The notes: generated from the sequence alone by a model not told the origin. 31,089 nucleotides of DNA from Bacteroidales bacterium UBA5219 (GCA_002412425.1 DHVB01000036.1:1-31089), one strand, 5' to 3'. Positions 10,301 through 18,848 are shown, numbered from the stretch's first letter. Numbers and translations are program-made.

Positions 10301-11317
10301 CTACTCACTAATCTCCCCTGCAATAGAGTTTTCTAAAAGTTTTGCCATTTCACTTTGCAGAAGATTTTTTCCTAATACAAACATTAGTTTTGTTGTAGCT
10401 GCTTCAATAGTCATATCTTTGCCACTGACAACGCCTATATCGTTTAGCTTAACGCTAGTTTCGTATTTTCCTTGTTGAACTTTTCCTACTGTGCATTGAG
10501 AAATATTTAAAACAACTAATCCTTTATTGATTACTTTTTCAATTTCTTTAAGAATTTTATCGTCTGTAGGAGCATTGCCTGAGCCATAAGTCTCAATAAT
10601 TAAACCTCTAAGGTTTTTTATATTGCAAATTGCTTCAACGGTTTCGGCTTTAATTCCAGGGAAAAATTTTAAAATTGCAATATTGTTATTAAACTCATTT
10701 TCAACAATTAATTTATCTGAATTTGTTTTTAGCAAGTTTTGTTTATGTAGCTTTATATCTATTCCAACTTCAGCGATACTTGGGAAATTTGGAGAAATAA
10801 AAGCATCAAAATTTTCGGCACTAAACTTAGTAGTTCTATTTCCTCTGTATAGAGTGTTTTCGAAATAAACACAAACTTCTTTAATTAATGGTGTGCCATT
10901 TTCATTCATGCAAGCTAATTCTAATGCAGCTAAAATATTTTCACGTCCATCTGTTCTAATTAAATCTATTGGTAATTGAGAACCTGTTAGAATTATTGGT
11001 TTTGATAAATTTTGTAGCATAAACGATAAAGCAGAAGCCGTAAAAGCCATCGTGTCTGTACCATGCAGAATTAAAAAACCATCATAATCATCGTAGTTTT
11101 TAATGATAATTTTGCTTAATTTTATCCAAAAATCTGGGTCTGCATTTGAGGAATCTATCAATTCATCAAAACTATATGAACTTATACTGGCTGGAAAAGA
11201 TTTTAATAAAGGAATATAATTAATTAAATGCTCAAAACTAAATGGTTGTAAAAAGCCTTTTTCGTTTTTGATCATTCCAATTGTGCCACCTGTGTAAATT
11301 ATTAAAATTCTTTGCAT
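10301..11317 (-). CDS. ansA: Type I (cytoplasmic) L-asparaginase
   Basis: The 338-residue protein hydrolyses L-asparagine to aspartate and ammonia. The N-terminal catalytic loop IYTGGTIGM (residues 7-15) carries the nucleophile-type Thr12. HGTDTMAFTASAL (from 85) carries the second Thr-Asp pair, T87-D88. The conserved LTGSQLPID and RTDGREN segments follow. There is no signal peptide, which fits the cytoplasmic type I enzyme, and the length matches the family (about 335-350). The ATG at 11317 puts the beta-strand MQRILIIYTGGT right at the start, as in homologues. It is divergent from tex, and a -7 box lies about 20 bases upstream. No strong terminator is seen between its stop and the next minus-strand gene at 10065, so some read-through into that operon is possible. 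Confidence 0.95.
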   Translation of the reverse strand: MQRILIIYTGGTIGMIKNEKGFLQPFSFEHLINYIPLLKSFPASISSYSFDELIDSSNADPDFWIKLSKIIIKNYDDYDGFLILHGTDTMAFTASALSFMLQNLSKPIILTGSQLPIDLIRTDGRENILAALELACMNENGTPLIKEVCVYFENTLYRGNRTTKFSAENFDAFISPNFPSIAEVGIDIKLHKQNLLKTNSDKLIVENEFNNNIAILKFFPGIKAETVEAICNIKNLRGLIIETYGSGNAPTDDKILKEIEKVINKGLVVLNISQCTVGKVQQGKYETSVKLNDIGVVSGKDMTIEAATTKLMFVLGKNLLQSEMAKLLENSIAGEISE

Positions 11318-11335
11318 GAATTAGATGTTTTTTTG

Positions 11336-11343
11336 CAAAACTA
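11336..11343 (-). promoter_or_regulatory. Candidate -7 box (TAGTTTTG) for ansA
   Basis: The minus strand reads TAGTTTTG, a full match to TAnnTTTG, 18 bases before the ansA ATG. The leader would be very short. No clear -33 element is seen. Confidence 0.4.
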
Positions 11344-11441
11344 AAATTTTTAAATGTAATCTTAAAATAAAACTGAAATTAAATTTTATAATTTAATGCA
11401 AAAAGCACTTATAAAACATATACACTTAATAATAAAATGAT

Positions 11442-11449
11442 TATGTTTG
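11442..11449 (+). promoter_or_regulatory. Candidate -7 box (TATGTTTG) for tex
   Basis: TATGTTTG matches TAnnTTTG and lies 15 bases before the tex ATG at 11465, so the mRNA would be nearly leaderless. No clear -33 element is seen. The same promoter may drive korA-korB by read-through. Confidence 0.4.
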
Positions 11450-11464
11450 CACAAAAATAATTAA

Positions 11465-13591
11465 ATGGAAATCATATTGGATTTGGTAGCCCAAACTACC
11501 GGGATTTCAATTAAACAAGTAAAAGCCACATCTCTTCTATTAGAAGAAGGTGCGACTATTCCATTTATTTCTCGATATCGTAAAGAAAGAACAGGTGGTT
11601 TAAATGAGGAAGATGTCGAAAAAATTCAAAAACAAAAAGCTTATTTTCAAGAAATTGCTGAAAGAAAAGAAACTGTTTTAAATTCAATAGAAAAACAAGG
11701 AAAATTAACTGACGAATTAAAGCAGGCGATAGAAAATACTTGGGACATAAATGTTATCGAAGATTTGTATTTGCCATATAAGCAAAAAAGAAAAACTAGG
11801 GCTTCAATTGCTAGGGAAAATGGCTTAGAACCTCTGTCAGAAATAATTTTCAAACAACAAAATATAGATATAAATAAAATCGCTTCTAGCTTTTTAAATG
11901 ATAATGTGCCTAGTGTAGAAGATGCAATTCAGGGAGCAAAAGACATTATAGCCGAACAAATTAGTGAAAATGCTCAAGCAAGGGAAAGAGTTAGAAAGAT
12001 TTTCAGCTCAGAAGCAATTATTACCAGCAAAGTTGTAAAATCAAAAATTGAAGAAGCAGAAAAATATCAAGATTATTTTGATTTTTCACAAGAATTGTCA
12101 AAATGCCCTTCTCATAGAATACTTGCAATGCGAAGAGGAGAGAGAGAAGGTTTTTTGAGAATAGATATTTCGCCAGATAAAAATATTGCTTTTAAAAGTT
12201 TAAAATATCTTTTTGTTAAAGGAAAAACAAATACTTCGGCTTTGGTTGAAGAAGCTATGGTTGATGCCTACGATAGATTGTTAAAACCTTCTATTGAAAA
12301 CGAATTTGCTAATTTAAGTAAAGAAAGTGCAGATATTTTGGCAATTGAAGTATTTGCAGATAATTTACGTCAATTATTACTAGCACCGCCTTTAGGAAAA
12401 AAACGTATTTTAGGAATAGACCCAGGATATAGAACAGGTTGTAAGCTTGTTTGTATTGATGAGCAAGGAAATTTGTTGCATAACGAAACTATTTATCCAC
12501 ATAAACCTCAAGAAGAAAGAGCTATAGCAATGAAAAAACTTAGTTCTTTGGTAAATAGTTACAAAATTGATGCAATTGCAATAGGAAACGGAACTGCTAG
12601 TCGCGAAACCGAAAGCCTTGTTAAACATATTTCGTTTGATAGAGAAGTTAGAGTTTATGTGGTAAGCGAAGATGGAGCTTCAATTTATTCTGCTTCTAGT
12701 CTTGCTCGTGAAGAATTTCCACAATATGATGTAACTGTTCGTGGAGCGGTGTCTATTGCTCGTCGTTTGATGGATCCTTTAGCTGAGCTAGTAAAAATCG
12801 ACCCAAAATCAATAGGAGTAGGGCAGTATCAGCATGATGTTGACCAAAAACTTTTAAAAGATAGTTTGGATAGAGTAGTAGAATCGGCGGTTAATAAAGT
12901 TGGAGTAAATTTAAATACTGCTAGCAAGCAACTGCTTACTTATGTTTCGGGTCTAGGACCAGTTTTAGCTCAAAATATTGTAGATTATAGAAAAGAAAAT
13001 GGAGCTTTTAAAAATCGAAAAGAACTTACTAAAGTGCCAAGATTAGGAGCTAAAGCTTTTGAACAGGCAGCAGGTTTTTTAAGAATACCAGATTCTACAC
13101 ATGCTCTTGACAACACGGCGGTTCATCCAGAGTCATATCATATAGTTGAAAAAATTTCTAAAGAATTAAATAAATCAATTGAAGAATTGATTGAAGAACC
13201 AAATTTATTAAAGACAGTAAATATTGATAAATATTTAACAGAAGAATTTGGTTTACCAAGTTTTGAACTTATAATTTCGGAATTAGAAAAACATGGTCGC
13301 GATCCGCGAAGCACCATTAAAGTAATGGAATTTGACAAAACCATTTATAAAATCGAAGATTTGAAAGAAGGAATGGTATTGCCGGGAATTGTTACAAATA
13401 TTACAAATTTTGGTGCATTTGTTGATATAGGAATTAAAGAAAATGGTTTAGTTCATATTTCGCAAATTTGTAACGAATTTATAAGTTCACCAAATGAAGT
13501 TTTAAAACTTCATCAACATGTTAAGGTTAAAGTTACTAATATTGATATTCCGCGAAAAAGGATTCAATTGAGTATGAAAAATATTGAATAA
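11465..13591 (+). CDS. tex: Tex family RNA-binding transcription accessory protein
   Basis: This 708-residue cytoplasmic protein has the full Tex order. The Tex N-terminal helical domain carries the hallmark SRYRKERTGGLNEEDVEKI near residue 36. A YqgF/RNase H-like fold begins with ILGIDPGYRTGCK near 317. Helix-hairpin-helix segments follow at about 480-545 (LLTYVSGLGPVLAQNIVDYR; VPRLGAKAFEQAAGFLRI). A C-terminal S1 RNA-binding domain occupies about 635-705 (GMVLPGIVTNITNFGAFVDI). Tex proteins bind nucleic acid and affect transcription and RNA decay; the exact target is unsettled. The length is usual for Bacteroidota Tex. Only 30 bases separate its stop from korA and no terminator lies between, so tex-korA-korB may share a transcript. 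Confidence 0.95.
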   Translation: MEIILDLVAQTTGISIKQVKATSLLLEEGATIPFISRYRKERTGGLNEEDVEKIQKQKAYFQEIAERKETVLNSIEKQGKLTDELKQAIENTWDINVIEDLYLPYKQKRKTRASIARENGLEPLSEIIFKQQNIDINKIASSFLNDNVPSVEDAIQGAKDIIAEQISENAQARERVRKIFSSEAIITSKVVKSKIEEAEKYQDYFDFSQELSKCPSHRILAMRRGEREGFLRIDISPDKNIAFKSLKYLFVKGKTNTSALVEEAMVDAYDRLLKPSIENEFANLSKESADILAIEVFADNLRQLLLAPPLGKKRILGIDPGYRTGCKLVCIDEQGNLLHNETIYPHKPQEERAIAMKKLSSLVNSYKIDAIAIGNGTASRETESLVKHISFDREVRVYVVSEDGASIYSASSLAREEFPQYDVTVRGAVSIARRLMDPLAELVKIDPKSIGVGQYQHDVDQKLLKDSLDRVVESAVNKVGVNLNTASKQLLTYVSGLGPVLAQNIVDYRKENGAFKNRKELTKVPRLGAKAFEQAAGFLRIPDSTHALDNTAVHPESYHIVEKISKELNKSIEELIEEPNLLKTVNIDKYLTEEFGLPSFELIISELEKHGRDPRSTIKVMEFDKTIYKIEDLKEGMVLPGIVTNITNFGAFVDIGIKENGLVHISQICNEFISSPNEVLKLHQHVKVKVTNIDIPRKRIQLSMKNIE

Positions 13592-13621
13592 CAAAATTAA
13601 TAAAAAAAATAAATAATAATT

Positions 13622-15451
13622 ATGAGTAAAAAGATCATTGACCTCGAAAATGTGGTAATTAAATTTGCGGGTGATTCAGGAGACGGCATTCAACTTGCTG
13701 GGGCTCAGTTGACTAACACTACAGCTCAACTCGGAGAAGAAGTTGCTACTTTTCCTGACTATCCTGCAGAAATTCGAGCACCTCAAGGAACTGTTGGAGG
13801 AGTTTCTGGTTTCCAATTGCATTTCGGAAGACATGTTAACACACCAGGCGACAAGTGTGATGTTTTAATTGCGTTTAATCCTGCTGCTATTATGGCAAAT
13901 ATTAATTCCATAAAATGGGGTGGAATTATAGTTGCGGATATTGATGCTTTTACTGAAGCAAATATGGAAAAAGCTGGATTTAAAGATGATACAATGGATC
14001 ATATTAGACAAAACTTCGATTTAATCGAAGCTCCAATTAGTTCAATGTCGAAAGAAAGCTTGAAAGGTATAGAAGATTTAGATCAAAAAACTATTTTGAA
14101 AAGTAAAAATATGTTTGCTTTAGGTCTAGTGTATAAATTATTTGGTTTCCCATTGAGTTATTCAGAAGAATTTTTTGATAAAAAATTTAAAAATAAACCT
14201 AAACTAGCCGAAGTAAATAAAAAGGTTTTACAAGGTGGAGCAAGCTATGCATCTGCAATTCAAGCAATACCATCGTTTAGACTTTGTGGAGAAAAGAAAC
14301 TAAAAGGAAGATATAGAAGCATTAGCGGAAACGTTGCTACTGCATGGGGCTTGTTGGCAGCAGCAGAAAAAGCAAACTTGCCATTCTTTTTAGGTTCTTA
14401 TCCTATCACACCAGCAACAGATATTTTACAAGAATTAGCAAATCGCAAAGATGTTGGTGCAAAAGTATTTCAAGCCGAAGACGAAATTGGTGGTATAGTA
14501 ACTGCAATTGGAGCTTCTTATGCTGGTAACTTAGCAGCTACTTCAACATCAGGACCTGGTTTAGCATTAAAATCAGAAGCATTAGGTTTGGCAGTTATTA
14601 CCGAATTACCATTGGTTGTTGTTGACGTTCAACGTGGAGGACCATCAACAGGTTTACCAACAAAAACAGAACAAGCCGATTTGTTTCAAGCTTTAACAGG
14701 AAGAAATGGAGAAAGTCCAGTTCCTGTAATTGCTGCAAGTACACCATCTGATTGTTTGCATTATGCATTTATGGCTTCTAAATTTGCATTAGAACATATG
14801 ACACCAGTAATTTTGTTGACAGATAGTTTCTTAGCAAATGGAACAGAACCTATGAGTATTCCAGAAATGAAAAAATTCCCAGAAATTAAAACAAAACTTG
14901 TTCCAAAAGATCAAGAAAAATACTTGCCTTACGAAAGAGATGAAAATCTTGTAAGAGGATGGGCTATACCTGGAATGAAAGGTTTTGAACATAGAGTTGG
15001 TGGTTTGGAAAAAATGGATATAACTGGTGCGGTTTCTTACGTTCCAGCAAATCACGAAAGAATGGTTTATTTGAGAAAACAAAAAGTTGAAAATATGGCT
15101 AAATTCTATCCTGAACAAAAAGTTGAAGGAAGTGAAGATGCCGATATTTTAGTAATTGGCTGGGGGTCAACTTATGGGCATATAAAAACTACAGTCGAAG
15201 AATTAAGAAAAGAAGGAAAGAAAGTTGCACATGCTCATTTTAATTATATTAATCCTTTGCCACGCAATACTGATGATATATTGAAAAAATATAAGAAAAT
15301 TTTGGTTTGCGAACTAAACTCAGGACAATTTGCAAATTATTTGAGAATGAAATTCCCAAAATATAAATATTTGCAATATAATAAAGTGATGGGCTTACCT
15401 TTTGCGGTAGCTGAATTAAAAGAAGAAATAACAAAAGTAATGGAGGCTTAA
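13622..15451 (+). CDS. korA: 2-oxoacid:ferredoxin oxidoreductase, fused gamma-alpha subunit (KorA type)
   Basis: The 609-residue subunit belongs to an enzyme that decarboxylates a 2-oxoacid, most likely 2-oxoglutarate, to its CoA ester while reducing ferredoxin. The N-terminal ~200 residues are the gamma domain (FAGDSGDGIQLAGAQL near 15; PDYPAEIRAPQGTVGGVSGF near 46). The alpha domain follows, with SYPITPATDI near 259, FQAEDEIGGI, a STSGPGLALKSEA segment and VDVQRGGPSTGLPTKTEQ. This gamma-alpha fusion is the usual Bacteroidota arrangement for KorA. The partner beta gene begins 4 bases after its stop, and its ribosome-binding site lies in the last korA codons, so translation is probably coupled. 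Substrate choice (2-oxoglutarate or another 2-oxoacid) cannot be proved from sequence alone. Confidence 0.93.
   Translation: MSKKIIDLENVVIKFAGDSGDGIQLAGAQLTNTTAQLGEEVATFPDYPAEIRAPQGTVGGVSGFQLHFGRHVNTPGDKCDVLIAFNPAAIMANINSIKWGGIIVADIDAFTEANMEKAGFKDDTMDHIRQNFDLIEAPISSMSKESLKGIEDLDQKTILKSKNMFALGLVYKLFGFPLSYSEEFFDKKFKNKPKLAEVNKKVLQGGASYASAIQAIPSFRLCGEKKLKGRYRSISGNVATAWGLLAAAEKANLPFFLGSYPITPATDILQELANRKDVGAKVFQAEDEIGGIVTAIGASYAGNLAATSTSGPGLALKSEALGLAVITELPLVVVDVQRGGPSTGLPTKTEQADLFQALTGRNGESPVPVIAASTPSDCLHYAFMASKFALEHMTPVILLTDSFLANGTEPMSIPEMKKFPEIKTKLVPKDQEKYLPYERDENLVRGWAIPGMKGFEHRVGGLEKMDITGAVSYVPANHERMVYLRKQKVENMAKFYPEQKVEGSEDADILVIGWGSTYGHIKTTVEELRKEGKKVAHAHFNYINPLPRNTDDILKKYKKILVCELNSGQFANYLRMKFPKYKYLQYNKVMGLPFAVAELKEEITKVMEA
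15442..15446 (+). promoter_or_regulatory. Shine-Dalgarno GGAGG for korB inside the korA 3' end
   Basis: GGAGG lies 9 bases before the korB ATG at 15456 and overlaps the last codons of korA. A clear Shine-Dalgarno sequence stands out here because most genes in this window lack one, which suggests coupled korA-korB translation. Confidence 0.6.
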
Positions 15452-15455
15452 TATT

Positions 15456-16466
15456 ATGGCAGAAAATAAATATACAGTACAGGATTTTAAAAGTTCAGTG
15501 CAAGTTAGATGGTGTCCAGGTTGTGGCGACTTTTCTGTTTTGGCATCAGTACAAAAAGCAATGTCGGAACTAAATTATAAAAAAGAAGATTATGCAGTAA
15601 TTTCTGGAATTGGTTGCTCTTCTCGTTTCCCATATTATATGAATACTTACGGTTTTCATGGAATTCATGGACGTGCAGGAGTATTGGCTTCGGGAGTTAA
15701 AGTTGCTAATCCAAAACTTAGCGTTTGGCAAATTACAGGAGACGGTGATGCCCTAGCTATTGGAGGAAATCACTTTATTCACGAAATTAGAAGAAATATC
15801 GATCTTAATGTAATTTTATTTAATAATGAAATTTATGGATTAACTAAAGGTCAATATTCACCAACTTCTAAGTTTGGACAAATAACAAATTCTTCTCCTT
15901 TTGGAACAATTGAAAAACCTTTTAATGCTGGTCGATTAACTTTGGGTGCTGGAGGAAACTTCTTTGCTCGCACTATAGATGCTAATGTAAAAGAAGCAGT
16001 AGAAATTTTAAAAGCAGCTGATCAACATAAGGGAACAGCTATTGTTGAGGTTTTACAAAATTGTGTAATTTTTAATAACGGTGCACACCAAAGAATTACA
16101 GACAAAGAAGAAAGAGAAAATAATCAACTATGGCTTGAACATGGCAAACCAATGATTTTTGGTAAAGATAGAAATAAAGGATTAGTTTTAGATGGTTTAA
16201 AACTAAAAGTTGTTACTATTGGCGAAAACGGAATTACTGAAAAAGATATTTTGGTTCACGATATGTATGAAGAAGATTTAACTTTACATACAATGTTAGT
16301 TAATCTTAACTTACCAGATTTTCCAGTTGTTTTCGGAATAGTTCGTGCAGTAAAAGCAGATTCATATGACGATTTGCTTTATAAACAAATTGCAGAAGTA
16401 CAATCAAAATCACCTATAAAAGGAATGGATGACGTGTTTAATAGTGGTAGCACTTGGGAAGTATAA
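15456..16466 (+). CDS. korB: 2-oxoacid:ferredoxin oxidoreductase, beta subunit (KorB type)
   Basis: The 336-residue thiamine-diphosphate-binding partner of KorA. The TPP motif starts GDGDALAIGGNHFIHEIRRN at 95 and ends in NN at 123-124. Cysteines in WCPGCGD (C20, C23), GIGCSSR (C54) and NCVIF (near 203) are placed like the [4Fe-4S] ligands of this family. HGIHGRAGVLASGVK near 68 is also family-typical. No separate ferredoxin-domain delta gene is present, consistent with the two-subunit Kor form. The gene ends 17 bases before a bidirectional terminator shared with the converging lipoprotein gene. Confidence 0.94.
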   Translation: MAENKYTVQDFKSSVQVRWCPGCGDFSVLASVQKAMSELNYKKEDYAVISGIGCSSRFPYYMNTYGFHGIHGRAGVLASGVKVANPKLSVWQITGDGDALAIGGNHFIHEIRRNIDLNVILFNNEIYGLTKGQYSPTSKFGQITNSSPFGTIEKPFNAGRLTLGAGGNFFARTIDANVKEAVEILKAADQHKGTAIVEVLQNCVIFNNGAHQRITDKEERENNQLWLEHGKPMIFGKDRNKGLVLDGLKLKVVTIGENGITEKDILVHDMYEEDLTLHTMLVNLNLPDFPVVFGIVRAVKADSYDDLLYKQIAEVQSKSPIKGMDDVFNSGSTWEV

Positions 16467-16482
16467 TACAAAATTTTAAAAT

Positions 16483-16516
16483 AAAAAAAGGCTGCCAAAT
16501 TTGGTAGCCTTTTTTA
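16483..16516. terminator. Bidirectional terminator between korB and the repeat lipoprotein
   Basis: Arms GGCTGCCAAA (16490-16499) and TTTGGTAGCC (16500-16509) pair with one G-T wobble. Seven A lie on the left and six T on the right, so it can work for both converging transcripts. Confidence 0.85.
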
Positions 16517-16541
16517 TTGTTTTTTCAAACAGATTCAAATA

Positions 16542-17465
16542 TTATTTTATTTCTAGTGTAGTTGCAATATTTCCAAATGGTACTATCATTGGGTCGTCAG
16601 AATGTGGATCATCGCACCAAACTCTACCAAATTTTTTATCAACTTTAACAACTTTTGTATTTACAAACTTTCCAACCCATGGAGCTTGAATTTCATCACC
16701 TACTTTAACATTTGGTATAATATCTAAAGCAACACAATCATTTTTATCATAAATTTTCATAATGCCTGCCCAGCCTATTGTAAGTACTTTATCGCCACTT
16801 ACATTAACTATTGTTGCTACTTTATAATCATTATTAACTTTAACTGCTACACTAGTTCCTGCTTCCCATTTGTTTTTTAGGACATGGAATGTGTTAGGTT
16901 CAATTTTTTCAGTCTTTTGACCAATACCTACATCATCAGTTTTTGCAGGATTATTCCAATCTATATCTATATAGTTCACTTCAGGGGCTTTGGGATCAGA
17001 AGCATTTGTAACAATTGCTCTTTTCATACCACTGCCTGATTGCCACCATGTAAGAACTATATCACCAACTTTTGCAGACTCGTCTGGTCTTATAGGTATA
17101 ATCATGTAATTTGGTATTTCGGTGTCATCGTCAAATATGAAATCTATAACACTGTATTCATTTCCTGGCTTTGCCATTTTAGCCGAATAAAAAATAAAAG
17201 TCTGAGATTCAGGACCGTTTTTTGTTGCATCAATTTGCCATGTAAGCGATGGAGTTAATACGTAATCGCCTTCTTGTGCAATAATGTTACCTTTTGGAAA
17301 ATCCTTAAAAGGGTCAACTTTTACAACTTCTTCTGTAGTTACTTCAGTTTTAGTAGTGTCATTCGCAGTAGCATCTGTGTTTTCAGAGTTTGTTTTTGTT
17401 CCTCCTCCACAAGAAAAAAATGTTGCTGTAACAATAGCAATAAGCAAAATCTTAAATTTTTTCAT
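16542..17465 (-). CDS. Lipoprotein with about four tandem SH3/Tudor-like repeats, function unknown
   Basis: The 307-residue protein begins with a lipoprotein signal peptide ending in FFSC, with lipidated Cys19, then a Thr/Asn/Glu-rich linker to about residue 50. The rest can be laid out as four similar units that each open with a GD- or G-centred beta strand: EGDYVLTPS (about 65), KVGDIVLTWW (132), EAGTSVAVKV (201) and KVGDEIQAPW (254). Each continues with a strand around A/V-x-I/V-V and ends in a hydrophobic strand such as YMIIPIRP or PMIVPFGNI. This is the layout of small SH3/Tudor/agenet-like barrels. I recognise no named family and can assign no activity. It sits next to three smaller lipoproteins and shares their type of promoter, so it may be expressed alongside them. 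Confidence 0.85.
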   Translation of the reverse strand: MKKFKILLIAIVTATFFSCGGGTKTNSENTDATANDTTKTEVTTEEVVKVDPFKDFPKGNIIAQEGDYVLTPSLTWQIDATKNGPESQTFIFYSAKMAKPGNEYSVIDFIFDDDTEIPNYMIIPIRPDESAKVGDIVLTWWQSGSGMKRAIVTNASDPKAPEVNYIDIDWNNPAKTDDVGIGQKTEKIEPNTFHVLKNKWEAGTSVAVKVNNDYKVATIVNVSGDKVLTIGWAGIMKIYDKNDCVALDIIPNVKVGDEIQAPWVGKFVNTKVVKVDKKFGRVWCDDPHSDDPMIVPFGNIATTLEIK

Positions 17466-17479
17466 AAAATTATTTTATA

Positions 17480-17487
17480 CAAAGATA
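17480..17487 (-). promoter_or_regulatory. Candidate -7 box (TATCTTTG) for the repeat lipoprotein
   Basis: The minus strand reads TATCTTTG, a full TAnnTTTG match 15 bases before the ATG. The same octamer precedes two of the small lipoprotein genes and glnS. Confidence 0.5.
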
Positions 17488-17555
17488 TATTTATGTTTTA
17501 ATAAAATTGATTTTTTGTACTTTAAATTTTATTTTTTTTTGCTATTTCATCAATA

Positions 17556-18035
17556 TTATTCTACAACTTCTTCTTCTGGAACATCTGTTAAAACTTCTTT
17601 ACTTTCAGCAGGGGTTTCTTCATCTGTTTCATCACAAGAAAAATCACCGCCTAAATCAAAATTGCTAAACATAAGTATGTTGAGTTGCTCATAAGAAGTT
17701 GCCATTCTTTTTTTTGCTTTTTCATTAAAAGCCTTTATTTTGTCAGGACATTCTTTTTCAAGTTTTTCTTCTTGTTTACCAAACTGTACCATAATAGCAC
17801 CAAGTTCTTCTAGCTCTTTAAATGCTTTTTCATCACCTTTTGTCGCTTTTTCTACAGTTGCGATAAAAACATCAACTACTTCATTTGCAGCTTTTATATA
17901 CTCGTCGCAATCTGCAAATTCTTTACCATCGTATTTTTGCTTTAAGTCTGCAAGGTTTTCTGCTTTTTTACTACCACACGAAGAAAGTCCAAAAATAATT
18001 AATGCTGAAACAGTGAATAACAATACTTTTTTCAT
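17556..18035 (-). CDS. Small lipoprotein, tandem paralogue A (most divergent copy)
   Basis: The 159-residue protein has a lipoprotein signal peptide (MKKVLLF...LSSC, lipidated Cys20). A Lys/Glu-rich, probably helical body follows and then an acidic tail ending PEEEVVE. Family-conserved features are AENxADxK after the lipid Cys, a first Cys in DCDEYIKAANEVVDVFIAT, and a second in ECPDKIKAFNEKAKK. These two Cys, conserved in all three paralogues, could form a disulfide. This copy differs clearly from the other two in the body but shares its last 13 residues with paralogue B. I do not recognise the family. It has its own -7 box and, unlike its sisters, no intact hairpin terminator after the stop. 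Confidence 0.85.
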   Translation of the reverse strand: MKKVLLFTVSALIIFGLSSCGSKKAENLADLKQKYDGKEFADCDEYIKAANEVVDVFIATVEKATKGDEKAFKELEELGAIMVQFGKQEEKLEKECPDKIKAFNEKAKKRMATSYEQLNILMFSNFDLGGDFSCDETDEETPAESKEVLTDVPEEEVVE

Positions 18036-18072
18036 AATTATAATTCTTTAGTTAAACATAAATTTGTTTACA

Positions 18073-18080
18073 CAAAGATA
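18073..18080 (-). promoter_or_regulatory. Candidate -7 box (TATCTTTG) for lipoprotein A
   Basis: The minus strand reads TATCTTTG 37 bases before the ATG. It is embedded in a leader (ATTATAATT next to the start codon, ATAAATTT further up) conserved in all three tandem copies. Confidence 0.55.
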
Positions 18081-18197
18081 AGCTTAATACTTTGATAATG
18101 CTAATTTATTATGTAATAAATCCTGTTTTGTATAAATTGATTAACAAATTTGGTGTTTTTTATTGTGTTATAAATTTTATTTAAAAAATGAAATAGC

Positions 18198-18230
18198 AAA
18201 AAAAAAGCTACATATGGTAGCTTTTTTTTT
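18198..18230 (-). terminator. Intrinsic terminator after lipoprotein B
   Basis: A-run plus GCTAC (18198-18211), loop ATATG, then GTAGC plus T-run (18217-18230): a 14-bp stem, only 15 bases past the stop of the 18246-18722 gene. Because of the A-run it is symmetric and could act in both directions. Confidence 0.8.
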
Positions 18231-18245
18231 ACTTTTTCATCAATA

Positions 18246-18722
18246 TTATTCAACAACTTCTTCTTCTGGAACATCTGTTAAAACTTCTTCGCTTTCAACA
18301 TCAACATCTTCTGTTTCATCCCAAGAAAAATCATCGCCTAAATCCATTTCACCAAACATAAGTGTCATAAGTTGAGGTAAAATAGCTTCCATTTTTTTCT
18401 CTACTTCTTTTCCAAAAGCTTCTAATTTTTCAGGACATTCAGCTTGGAATTTTGCTTCATCACCATCAAAATTTTCCATAAAAGTGGTAAACTCTTCGAA
18501 TTCTTTTTTTGCAGCTTCATCACCTTCTGCAGCTTTTTTAACAGTTGCGATATATACATCTATTATTTCTGTTGAAGCTTCGATGTACTCATCACAATTA
18601 GCAAATTTTTTGCCTTCATATTTTGCTTTAATGTCAGCAAAATTTTCTGCTTTCTTGTTACCACAAGAAGAAAGACCTAAAATAATTACCGCTGAAATAG
18701 CGAATAATAATACTTTTTTCAT
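18246..18722 (-). CDS. Small lipoprotein, tandem paralogue B
   Basis: A 158-residue lipoprotein (LSSC lipobox, Cys20) of the same unnamed family as its two neighbours. The body is nearly the same as paralogue C over about the first 115 residues, with only a handful of substitutions, e.g. identical NCDEYIEASTEIIDVYIAT and KKEFEEFTTFMENFDGDE. The tail EVLTDVPEEEVVE is instead identical to that of paralogue A. The gene therefore looks mosaic: 5' part like C, 3' part like A. Two conserved Cys (in NCDEY and ECPEK) are kept. It has its own promoter with both -33 and -7 boxes and its own terminator, so it is a free-standing unit. Function unknown; a periplasmic or surface lipoprotein is inferred. 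Confidence 0.87.
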   Translation of the reverse strand: MKKVLLFAISAVIILGLSSCGNKKAENFADIKAKYEGKKFANCDEYIEASTEIIDVYIATVKKAAEGDEAAKKEFEEFTTFMENFDGDEAKFQAECPEKLEAFGKEVEKKMEAILPQLMTLMFGEMDLGDDFSWDETEDVDVESEEVLTDVPEEEVVE

Positions 18723-18758
18723 AATTATAATTTTTTAATTAAACATAAATTTATTCAA

Positions 18759-18790
18759 CAAAGATAAATATAATGTTTAATAAAAACAAA
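18759..18790 (-). promoter_or_regulatory. Promoter of lipoprotein B (-33 TTTG, 20-bp spacer, -7 TATCTTTG)
   Basis: On the minus strand TTTG (18790-18787) is followed after 20 bases by TATCTTTG (18766-18759), a complete match to the Bacteroidota housekeeping promoter. The start codon is 36 bases beyond. Confidence 0.65.
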
Positions 18791-18797
18791 ATAGAAT

Positions 18798-18828
18798 AAA
18801 AAAAAAGCTACACAAGGTAGCTTTTTTT
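18798..18828 (-). terminator. Intrinsic terminator after lipoprotein C
   Basis: Nine A plus GCTAC, loop ACAAG, then GTAGC plus seven T. It is a near copy of the terminator after paralogue B, with a changed loop. It lies 20 bases past the stop of the 18849-19328 gene and just before the next promoter's -33 box. Confidence 0.8.
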
Positions 18829-18848
18829 ATTTTTTTTAAATGTTATTC

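Larger units (their letters stand above)
17532..18206. repeat. 19-bp perfect inverted repeat flanking the first small lipoprotein gene
   Basis: TTTTTTTTTGCTATTTCAT at 17532-17550 is the exact reverse complement of 18188-18206. Nine of the 19 bases are homopolymer, but the ten-base core GCTATTTCAT is not. The arms bracket the 17556-18035 gene. The left arm overlaps the position where the sister gene has its terminator T-run, so it may be a remnant of terminator shuffling. Confidence 0.5.

Noticed and set aside
17284..18738. Ser/Phe-rich plus-strand frames opposite the lipoprotein genes
   Set aside because: They are antisense to three paralogues with conserved lipoboxes, promoters and terminators. 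The Ser/Phe richness is the antisense reading of Glu/Lys codons.
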